A stretch of 64,000 bases of DNA, from positions 62,001 through 126,000 of the forward strand of contig JAKCPI010009480.1 of NCBI GenBank assembly GCA_023213315.1, written 5' to 3'. Numbering within the stretch: position 1 is the stretch's first letter; each line of letters opens with the position of its first letter. The notes below the pieces were generated by a model that was not told the origin of the DNA, ran no database searches, and was given only the letters and a program-made list of their open reading frames with translations. Positions 55,666 through 64,000 of the stretch are shown one piece after another. Origin of the DNA: Euborellia annulipes (Eukaryota; Arthropoda; Insecta; Dermaptera; Anisolabididae). The translations under genes and the position numbers were made by a program.

Positions 55666-56216
55666 TTATCTGATACTTTATCCTTAAATCAGACCTTATA
55701 AGCCTGTATTTTCCTCTTCAACTATTATTAATATTTATGTTTGTAATAATTTTGAATAGAAATATAATTTAGTATGATTTACAGTTATTCCACAGTATTT
55801 TGAATTCTTTGCAAATGTAGAGTATGTCACCACGATCAGATTAAAATCATAATGAGCCATCTAGTTACTATTGAAATTAACTAAATATTTTTAATAGTGT
55901 TATTTACCTTATTTACAAAAAACTCGTACGAGTTTCATCTTCAAAAACACTTTTGCCTGAGAATTTTGTTTATCGGTGTTTTTGATCAATTAAAATAAAA
56001 AAAAAATATATTTTTTTCCCCTTGAAGCTCTCGTAATAATCACGTTTTGAATTGATCCATTGTTAAGAGAGAAGAAATGATGGTACTGGGTATATTTTTG
56101 AATTACAAGTGGAAAAACCCGCTTTCCACTTGCCAGGGGGCTGCGCCTTCGGCGTGCTAATGCATCGAATTTATTCTTACTCACTTTTTGGAAATTTTGA
56201 ATATCTTATTTCTTAT

Positions 56217-56338
56217 TATAATATAAAGCGCTAGCCCCTCACTTCCGCTATGTTTCCTTTTACCACCAATCAGCGAGAGTGGTAAACAGGAACATAACGG
56301 AAGTGAGTGACTAGCGCTTTATATTATAGTATGGTATT
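56217..56338. repeat. inverted repeat, 45-base arms
   Basis: TATAATATAAAGCGCTAG and CTAGCGCTTTATATTATA bound it. The arms continue with CTCACTTCCGCTATGTTTCC and GGAACATAACGGAAGTGAG. ACCACCAATCAGCG is the loop. Confidence 0.85.
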
Positions 56339-56351
56339 CACTATTATATTA

Positions 56352-56556
56352 TTGAAGTTCAGGGGCGTATATACAAATTTTTTTGGGGGAGGGGAGAATT
56401 CATTTCAAAATACCCCCCCCCCCTCCTTACACAAAAATATTTTTTAAAATACCGAATATACCTCAGACCCGATAGATATTGGCTATATATGTATATAGAT
56501 TCGAAAAATTTTGGGGAGTGGGGGCACGGGCCCCCTCGCCTCCCCCTAAGTACGCC
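56352..56556. mobile_element. MITE-like element, CAGGGGCGTA family
   Basis: CAGGGGCGTATATAC at the left and AAGTACGCCCC at the right are inverted, with a G-run and C-runs just inside. The layout matches the other hAT-like MITEs here, but no clear 8-bp duplication is seen. A truncated relative starts at about 31706 (GGGCGTAACTAGG and a C-run). Confidence 0.6.
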
Positions 56557-57472
56557 CCGAAGATAAATATAAGCTTACCTTCGTTTTTCTTCTCAATTAT
56601 AATTCATTTTGTTATTAAAATTACACCCAAATATTTCCGAAATTTCTCTCATCCTTCATCAGTGGACCTTTACCTCACTATTAAATTTCCAAATGTAGAT
56701 TCCGATTGGCATCTCATAGTATATCATATTATAAATTACAAAACTCACTATCCAATTCTCGACCTTTAATCTTTATTCAGATGTGCAACGATAATTATCT
56801 TTAATATACAATACAATAATAAAAGTAAAAGTTATTTTGTTTATGTTATACTATATTAATTCTCAATTTTTTTTTTTAAATTTTATTACATATTATTATT
56901 ATAGCTTTCTATTATAGCTATTAGATTTCATTTTCAAATTTTTTAAATTTGATTTATAATTAATTTTTTCTCCTAATTTTTTATGCTTAAATGATCAAAA
57001 TATAAATCACAGTTTATCGTATTATTTAAAACTTTCATCTTCGTATTTATACTTTATTTCCGTAATTAGAGGTCGGGAGAAGCTCTTCATTTAGCCAAAC
57101 ATTTTTTTAGTCATGTTAATTTTTAACCTCCTCCTCGTAGCCAAGAGGTTAAAGATAATGACCCGTAATCTCTTCGGTTCACAAATAAATTCCCAATTAA
57201 ATAAATGTATAAAAAAAATAAATATAAATAGTATAGTATAAAAATATAGGTCTATATAGTAAATATACTGGTTAAATATTTATATTCTTTAAAGTCTCTA
57301 TGGCCTCAAATGCCGAAAGACTTGAAAAAATTTTTAGAGGGGTTTTATCTTCTTTTTACTATACCTGGTAAAACTTGATATCATTTCTGATCAATAGTCA
57401 CTATCGAATTTATTTCATCCACTATATAGTTGACTTTTTGGAACCAAAACGCTTCCTTTTAACAGGACTCAT

Positions 57473-58816
57473 TTTTACCCAGACAGCCTGGAATATTGCA
57501 GTAATATTGCAGCAATTTTGCCAACCTTGCACAATATTGACAATATTGGAGCAACATTGCTGTAATTCCGCTGCGCAATATTGAAGTGAGGACATTGCAG
57601 AAATATTGCAGCAATATTGCTGTGGCAACATTGAAGTGTGAATATTGCAGCAATATTGCAGTGGCAACATTGAATAGTGAATATTCCAGCAATATTGCAT
57701 CAATATTGCCGTTGCAATATTGAAGTGTGAATATTGTTGCAATATTGCATCAATATTGCTGTTGCAATATTGAATAGTGAATATTTCAGTAATATTGCAG
57801 TGGCAATATTGAAGTGTAAACATTGCAGCAATATTCCTGAAATATTACAGTGGCAACATTGAAGAGTGAATATTGAAGCAATATTGCAGCACAATGTTGC
57901 AATGGCAACATTGAAGTATGAATATTGCAGCAATATTGCAGGGTCAATATTGAAGGGTGAATATTGCAGCAATATTGAAGTGGCAGCATTGAACAGTGAA
58001 TATAGGGTTAAAATTATCATATCAACTTTATAATATTCATATTAATTAAATTAATGCCCGTGATGACCCGTGGCTCAGAGAGAAGACACTAGCTTCTTGA
58101 GCCTGGGGTCCCGGATTCCCTTTCCGCCCCAAGGGAGAAAAATTTATTTCATTTGATTGCAAATAATTTGAAATAAAGAGGGATGGTGTCTAAATCACCT
58201 TAGATGCCGAAAAAGAAAAAAAATTAAAAAAAAAAAAATTAATTTTAAATATTATAAATTATTATATTTTTTACAATTTATAAGTGACTTTTTGTTTAAA
58301 AAAAATTTAATAGTACTACATACGAATTAAGTAGCTTAAAAAGTGTTGAAATTTCATATAGCAAAACGTCCGAGGCAGTAAAGGAGTCGAATATTGGATT
58401 CAAGACATTGGAAATATTGGAAATGCAAAAAACTCGTGTTCAAATCCCTCTTGGAACAAGTTTTTTTTTTACCCAGCAACATTACCACAATATTCCAGGC
58501 AATATTGCCGCAATATTCCCGTAATTTTGCTGCAATATTCACAATATTCCATGCAATATTGCCGGAATATTCCCGTAATATTGCTGCAATACTCACAATA
58601 TCCGCGTAATATTGCTGCAATACTTGCAATATTTTTGTAATATTGCCACAATATTCCATTCAGTATTGCCACAATATTCCTGCAAGTTACAAAGAGGCGG
58701 ACATAGGAATATTGCAACAATGTTGCTACATTGTTCCTGCAATATTCTCTGCAAGGTTAAATATTGCAATGTAAGATTCCTGCAATATTACTGTAAGATT
58801 CCAGGCTGTCTGGGTA
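57473..58816. mobile_element. TIR-bounded AATATTGC repeat array
   Basis: TACCCAGACAGCCTGGAAT (57477-57495) is repeated exactly inverted at the right end (58798-58816). The left block (to about 57997) is a tandem array built from GCAATATTGCAG and GTGGCAACATTGAAGTGTGA units. The right block (58479-58780) uses CAATATTCC and GTAATATTGC units. Between them, 57998-58478 holds a SINE-like segment and AT-rich sequence, and the right block starts with a second ACCCAG. It may be one element split by an insertion or two neighbouring ones. The minus-strand frames across it are repeat artefacts. Confidence 0.75.
58065..58210 (+). repeat. tRNA-related SINE, variant C
   Basis: GACCCGTGGCTCAGAGAGAA resembles an A-box head and GGGGTCCCGGATTCCC a degraded B-box. 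The 3' part (GATGCCGAAAAAGAAAAA) is shared with family A. It lies within the gap of the AATATTGC element. Confidence 0.5.
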
Positions 58817-59699
58817 GTATATACCTCTACAATAGGGCATGCGCACACGGGTGACTTTTGTCACGCAACAGTTTTGTCACTGTTGCATGCCCATAATCGT
58901 GATCTTTTGTAAATTCATCTTTGTCAGATATTCCTTCTTAAACTTCTCATTACGTCCATCCGCGCGTCAAAAAAAGAGTCGTAAAGAAGGAAGCATTTTG
59001 CTTTTATATAGCATTGAAATGAATTAGATTTGCTGAATATAGGCCTAACTCTATAAAACAAGAGTTTTTTTTTTTTTATTCATTTTCTCACTTTAATTCA
59101 CAAGTAATTAGTATTTTTAATTGTCTTTACCTAAAATGGCATAATTTTTGTGTCTTGTTTCGTTTGCTTAGAATTTACATGTCATGTAATATCATTCATT
59201 TGCTATATCATTCTACCTATAAAATTTCTTAAGCTAATATCTCTAAGGAATTTTGACTTACTTCATCCAGGAAGAATAGGGAGGTTGCTTTTTTTTTAAA
59301 TCTTATTTGCTCTTAAGCAAAGTTATTTATAAGACTTTCACAACCATTGGTCACCTCACCGGAACCGGTATACCAAATATAAAATATAGGTTATAGTCTG
59401 CCGTTAACCTATATTTCATAAATGCCTATATAACTGGGTATAATATAATCAAATAAGGGCGTTAGAAAATAAATTATAAAGAGAAAAATCGTTTTTAAAT
59501 TTTCAATAATAATTTACTGTTTATTGTTTAGTCTTTTCGGCATCTTAGGCCATATTTGGCTTTTACTGTACTCATTATTATTATTAGGCCTATTAATTGA
59601 TGATGTACCAGTACCTGTTATATAGGGGTACAGCCACATTTATTTATATCATTTTGGTATCCAAATGATTTAAATTTATTTTTTTATTTTTGAAATTCC
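58817..59699. other. spacer, nothing firm recognised
   Basis: AT-rich sequence with a SINE A-like scrap near 59530 (CTTTTCGGCATCTTAGGCC). No exon or RNA gene was seen. Confidence 0.4.
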
Positions 59700-60230
59700 T
59701 ATCGGGATCCCCGTTTATTTACCCGAGGTGCTTACGTGTACGAAGACACACAATCAAACCCAACCGGCCTCTGGCCGTAGCCATCTACCGGCACCCCGTG
59801 AAGTTACATCATTTCCTATCTCTAGCTCCTCTTCCTGCTCTCGTCTCTAGCTAGTGAACTAATCCTTATTTCTGGTTCCAACCGGCTCCTTTTATCCAAC
59901 CTCATCTATGCTATGGAGGATGTTCTAGTTGAGGAGGGACTCTCTCAGCACCGGCGTGTAGCCTACTCCTTTCGAAGAATGCATCACTGAGAGGAACCTT
60001 CTTTACGTCCCTTCCACAGGACGGGATGTCACAGCAACTCCCTCTCCTCGTAGAGTTGCCTGAGGGCTATTGTGGAAAGATCCTATATTCCAATCCAGGG
60101 CTTGCTTGAGGATTTGTTTACATTAAATAAATATTTTTATTTAATGAAAAATCCCGCATGCCAAGGATTTGAACAGGGATCTTCTTTGCAGAAGCTGACA
60201 CCCTAGCTCACTACACCAGCGAGCCCTCAA
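59700..60230 (-). repeat. long SINE-like retroposon with tRNA-like head
   Basis: On the minus strand it opens with GAGGGCTCGCTGGTGTAGTG (A-box-like) and GATCCCTGTTCAAATCC (B-box-like) before a GGCATGCGGGA block. A GC-rich body of over 400 bases follows, containing GGTGCCGGTAGATGGCTACG and CAGAGGCCGGTTGGG, and it ends near ATCCCGATAGG. The body has no long open frame, so it may derive from the 3' end of a LINE. Confidence 0.55.
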
Positions 60231-60351
60231 TGATTTAAATAAAATAATCTATTTTAATCTGGAAGTTTACTCCAAATTTAAATAAATATTTATCGGGCTG
60301 GCTGGAATCGTGGTTTTAAGAATATAATAATTATGAATTATTAATAATTAA

Positions 60352-60590
60352 TATTTTGAACAAAATCGGCCAAAAAGAACTAGTACTTTACTTATGTACT
60401 TTTTCAGTTTTTTTTTCGATTTTCTCAAAATTCGCTCAAACGATTTTGATTAAAATTCAAAAATCAATTATTTTTTAGATGCTCTTTAAAATGTATATTC
60501 TCATTTTGCCATTTAAATCTTCTGAAGACCACTTTACTCTTGTTCTTCATAGGAAAGATATAATAAATGTTTGCCATCGTAACAAAATAT
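60352..60590 (+). repeat. repeat R1 fragment
   Basis: It contains CGGCCAAAAAGAACTAGTAC, GATTTTCTCAAAATTCGC and CTTCTGAAGACCACTTTACTC, the latter also found at 38815-38840. Confidence 0.65.
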
Positions 60591-60654
60591 AAATATTTTC
60601 CCATAATTATAAATTTTACATCTTGAAATTCGAATGTACGGTATCTTACTGGCG

Positions 60655-60720
60655 GAAGACAAATATATGACGACACAAAAAATCTGGTGCGACCAGTCAC
60701 ACCAGATTTTTTTTCTTTCT
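60655..60720. repeat. palindromic repeat AAATCTGGTGCG / CACACCAGATTT
   Basis: A short copy of the 40795-40915 MITE in which the central CAACTTTCTC palindrome is deleted and the two ends are nearly joined. Confidence 0.55.
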
Positions 60721-60794
60721 TTTGATAATTCAAACTTCTTAATAATTCAAAAACTCGATAATTCTTATTTTTCTTGTAATCCCTTGACTTCGAA

Positions 60795-61105
60795 TTATTG
60801 TGACTCGACTTACTGTATATATGGATGCTGTTATGCACGAAGGAACCAAGCGTCATTAACCTAAATCCGAGTTAAAAGTCATTTCAGTTGCAGAATTGTG
60901 AACAAAACCATTGGCAATGACTTTTTTTTTGTTTTATACAAAAAAAAGCGCACAGAGTAATAATGTTGTGATTTAAATAAAAAGGTAGACCTTTTTTCCT
61001 ATAAAATGGCGCTCTTACTCAATTTCGATCATAATGACGCTTGTTTCCTTTATGCATAACATCGTCCATATATTAAATATATAGCCCTACAGTATATTCA
61101 TATTT
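60795..61105. repeat. inverted repeat, about 70-base arms
   Basis: TGCACGAAGGAACCAAGCG and CGCTTGTTTCCTTTATGCA face each other. ACTGTATATATGGATG at the left outer edge pairs with CATCGTCCATATATTAA and CAGTATATTC at the right. An inner pair AAAAGTCATT / AATGACTTTT lies in the loop. Confidence 0.7.
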
Positions 61106-61235
61106 TATAAATCCATAGATCTTATCCATTTAATACGATCCTATATCCTCGATTAAGAAATCTAAAGAAATCATGAATATAATATCTAATCATTCACGAA
61201 TCATGTTAACAAAGAGCAATTTTTTGTATTCGGGA

Positions 61236-61415
61236 TTAGCCTAAATTGCCAACGCCACTATTCATAGGACCAAGTTTTATTTCACGGCCACAAAGCATTC
61301 GTTGCTCGGATAAAAAGTGAAGTTTGTGGCCATTCATTGATTCTAGGTTAATGTTAAATTCTTGAAATGGTTGACCGCTAGACTTTTCCCTTGCAGCATT
61401 ACTTCCATTCGAATC
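61236..61415 (-). CDS. orphan terminal coding exon, unknown gene
   Basis: A 180-base exon follows a GCGTGTTAG acceptor on the minus strand and ends in TAA. It encodes 59 residues: DSNGSNAAREKSSGQPFQEF, then NINLESMNGHKLHFLSEQRM, LCGREIKLGPMN and SGVGNLG. It is clearly less AT-rich than its flanks, and its balanced amino-acid composition is unlike chance frames here. It is probably the last exon of a gene whose other exons lie beyond 64 kb or in the preceding 2.6 kb, where I found none. I do not recognise the family. Confidence 0.5.
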   Translation of the reverse strand, partial: DSNGSNAAREKSSGQPFQEFNINLESMNGHKLHFLSEQRMLCGREIKLGPMNSGVGNLG

Positions 61416-62344
61416 CTAACACGCTTATATAATTAGTAAAATAATGAGCGAATTATTCGAAGGACTTGTTAATGACTTTCAAATATTTTTTTTTCTATTT
61501 TATTAAAAAAAAAATGACATAACCATCTTGAATTATCACACCTTTCAAGGAAGATATTTTTTGAAACAATAAACAATATGAACAATTAATTTTAGAAGTT
61601 CATTGGAGGGTGAAAGATATTTATTTAATTTCATTGACGTTCATTCATTTGTCTTGATAGTATTAATTCCATCTTTTCATCATTCATGGATATTTTTTCC
61701 TATTATTTATCTATTTAGAAACTTTATATATTGAATTCAGAAAGATAAAGTCTAAAAGAAAATACGAGTATATAATAGAGTATTAGTAAATCTAATAAAA
61801 GCAATAAGTGAATTAAACTTTAAAAAAAAATTTGAAATTTGCTTCTCCAAATATTGAATTTAATTAGGAATGCAGAATGGATTGATATAAAGTTAAAAAT
61901 AAGAACTAATCTAATTTAAAATAGATAAATAAATTTTAACAAAACTATTAGAGGCATCCTTGAAAAAATATAAATTGGTCAATTTAAATCACTACTCTAC
62001 TGGCGTATCTTTAGTTTAAATTTCAAATTTGATTTACTATCGTTTATTTTAATATATTCGGATAAATACTCTTAAAGAAAGTTTTTTGTAAATGGAAAAA
62101 AAGGATTTTTTTTTCTGAAATATTTTTCTTTAGGAGGTTCTTCAATAATTTCGGAAACATTCTTTAAATTTATTTATTAAAAACAACTGCGCTTAGAATT
62201 AGTTAGAAGAAATTAATACATATGTCGTTGCTCACAATTTTTGATAATGTCTTTATTAGGAAAATAAAGAAAGTCTTAGTGCGGTAGAATCCGCAGTCGA
62301 AGGACACAAAATGTCTAAAAAAAAAAAAAAAAATGCTAGAAAAA
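61416..62344. other. AT-rich stretch, nothing recognised
   Basis: No exon, RNA gene or defined repeat is visible. If the exon at 61236-61415 is real, this is its upstream intron. Confidence 0.4.
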
Positions 62345-62560
62345 AATAGAGAACACCTTCAATAGTATTTCTACTGGCTCTGCTTTAACACTGTTGAGTC
62401 CGAGAATTTCCCGCATTCCCCTTCTATTGCACTTGTGCTCATTTCTTTCTATACACCATGTACTCCCTCTCTCGGAGAATTGCTGCATTTCTAAACCAGT
62501 TGAGTTTCACCGGTTCGCCGTCTCTTGAATTAAGAGCGACACATATCACTTTCCATTTTT
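62345..62560 (-). pseudogene. decayed Ig-domain-like coding fragment
   Basis: On the minus strand one frame reads WKVICVALNSRDGEPVKLNW, then FRNAAIL. C, then about a dozen residues, then W resembles the Cys/Trp core of an I-set Ig domain. After a stop, another frame reads EILGLNSVKAEPVE, resembling the strand-E/F region that precedes the second Ig cysteine. The cysteine motif itself is missing, and stops and a frame change separate the parts. It looks like the relic of a Dscam-type or other Ig-superfamily exon. Confidence 0.3.
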
Positions 62561-63008
62561 AAAACAAATTTAACAATATACAAATTTATTTGGAAGATGG
62601 GCTTTGAATTAACAGGACATCTGATTTTTTTGACTTGAACATGGGCCACGGATAGTCACCGAAAATGTTATTTTCGAAATTTTATAGATAAGAAAAATAA
62701 CTTATAGTAATTTTGGCTGCCTATGTACAGGCGTATTTGAAATTTTTCATTTCTGAATATCCATACTTTGTTATTGTAGATTTTTTTTTAATAATTGCAT
62801 ATAAATAATCTAAACTTCTCATAAAAGGTTTTAGTAATTGCTGTTATTTGTGAACAGTCATATTTGAATATTCATATTTTGCCCATTTAGCCAAAAGCCA
62901 TTTGCAAAAAAATCGTTACAAAATATACGTACATTTAATTTAAAATTATTTACCATAATTTAAAAAAAGCAACATAAAAAATCATATAAATTTTAATTGA
63001 ACTTAAAG

Positions 63009-63180
63009 CCCTCGGGCCTTGGTGTAGTGTTTAGCGTGCTGGTTATTTGTACCAAGGGTCGCGGATTCGCATCTCGTCTCAAGCGACAATTATTCAAATA
63101 ATTGGATTGGCTACCAATCCAATTGAAATAAATAGAAACGTGGTCTAAATGGCTTTCGATGCCCGAAACAAACCTTAAAA
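63009..63180 (+). repeat. tRNA-derived SINE, family A (full length)
   Basis: Head CTCGGGCCTTGGTGTAGTGT, B-box region GGTCGCGGATTCGCATC, body GGATTGGCTACCAATCC, end GATGCCCGAAACAAACCTTA. It pairs with 37486-37655 for defining the consensus. Confidence 0.85.
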
Positions 63181-63222
63181 AAATAATTAAATTTAACAAT
63201 ACTGTGAATGCTTTTTATTGGT

Positions 63223-63420
63223 GAAGCCTAACGTCCCCCGGGGACGGGGCCCCCGGGAATCAAACCCAAGGTCTCCAGCCGATCCGGTCCCCTGGTGCAA
63301 TAAACAGCACACCGATGCCCCGGAAAGGCTGGAGATCCTGGGTTTGTTTCTCGGGGGCCATGGAACGTTGGACCTCACCAATAAAAAAACACACACTCTT
63401 GTTAAATATATCTCTGACTT
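63223..63420. repeat. family B SINEs, head-to-head pair
   Basis: A complete plus-strand copy (about 63285-63420: CCTGGTGCAATAAACAGC, CCGGAAAGGCTGGAGATCC, GGAACGTTGGACCTCACC) abuts an inverted partial copy (63223-63290: AACGTCCCCCGGGGACGG, CAAGGTCTCCAGCC). The shared segment would fold back. Confidence 0.7.
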
Positions 63421-63429
63421 ACAATTAGT

Positions 63430-64000
63430 TAAAGTCCGATTCTAGGTATTTTGAATACTAATATGTTATTCGATCTCGAAAAATATTAAATTAAATTATT
63501 ATTTATAGACCTAGAGATTTTGAAGTGGGAAGAAGGTCAAAAATTCCAATAAAAAATATTTTTTGCCACTTTGGATATTTGTCTTATTAACGGATCATTT
63601 TTAGGTTGAATTTATAGACCTGTTTCTATTTTAAATGATTAAAAATTCCTTTTAATTCGATTACCTATCATAATTTAGACAAGAATAAAGAAAAAAAATT
63701 TTTAAATCAGAAATTCGGCAATTATTATGTGATCTTTAATTTTACCTTGAAAAAGACGTGTACCGATATACCAAGATAAAAACGTAATTTATAGGATTAT
63801 ATTTTTTTATAATGTGACATTTATCCTATTAAATACTCTCTTAGAAGAATAGCTTCATGTTTTCATATATGTACAGGGTTAGTCATTTATGGTAAAACTG
63901 GAATGTAATACATTGTTAATTAATCTCCGGCGACCCCAGGCACTCCCCGGCCTTGCCCGGCCTTGCTCGCTCACATCAGAAAACCCCAACTAATCTCAAA
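63430..64000. other. window end, nothing recognised
   Basis: AT-rich sequence. The last 60 bases are unusually GC-rich, with CCCGGCCTTGCCCGGCC repeats, and may be the edge of another repeat cut by the window. Confidence 0.4.

Noticed and set aside
58354..58720. Overlapping minus-strand frames rich in Asn, Ile, Tyr and Cys
   Set aside because: They are translations of the AATATTGC repeat array in several frames.
57473..58816. CRISPR-like array
   Set aside because: Units are imperfect, AT-rich and without unique spacers of constant length, and this is a eukaryotic genome. It is a tandem repeat inside a TIR element.

Overview
This window is nuclear DNA from an arthropod, most likely an insect. 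Three adjacent genes encode Rebers-Riddiford RR-2 chitin-binding cuticle proteins, genes are split by many short AT-rich introns with GT-AG borders, and the rest is AT-rich sequence crowded with short transposons. I cannot name the order or species from sequence alone. No bacterial, plasmid or phage features were seen.

Layout. (1) 1-8.9 kb: no host gene; tRNA-derived SINEs, hAT-type MITEs with 8-bp target duplications, fold-back repeats, hammerhead-like motifs and a dead LINE. (2) 8.9-12.2 kb, minus strand: a complete four-exon coding region for TFIID/SAGA subunit TAF12. (3) 12.94-42.30 kb, plus strand: 31 in-phase exons of a neurobeachin-like (NBEAL1/2) BEACH-family gene, head to head with TAF12. 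They cover about 1841 residues, i.e. the armadillo/ConA-like N-terminal two thirds. The PH-BEACH-WD40 exons are not in the window. (4) Inside its 14.9-kb intron 29, on the opposite strand, lies a secreted low-complexity protein gene built of about thirty YGPPPKAS octapeptides, plus an orphan terminal exon near 38 kb. (5) 44.4-54.8 kb, minus strand: three RR-2 cuticle protein genes, each with a tiny first exon and a TATA box; the third carries a 3' frameshift. If NBEAL continues downstream, these also lie within one of its introns. (6) 55-64 kb: repeats, including a TIR-bounded array of AATATTGC-type repeats, one good orphan terminal exon (61.2-61.4 kb, minus) and a decayed Ig-domain-like fragment.

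The most interesting non-genic signal is a set of dispersed motifs of the form CTGANGA-N-stem-GAAACGT flanked by complementary arms. They resemble the minimal hammerhead ribozymes reported in metazoan Penelope-like elements and small circular-RNA retroelements. They occur at about 3.3, 4.2, 4.45/4.56, 33.4-33.8, 34.05, 46.1/46.8 and 48.6 kb. All splice junctions, domain calls and repeat boundaries were read by eye without alignment software.
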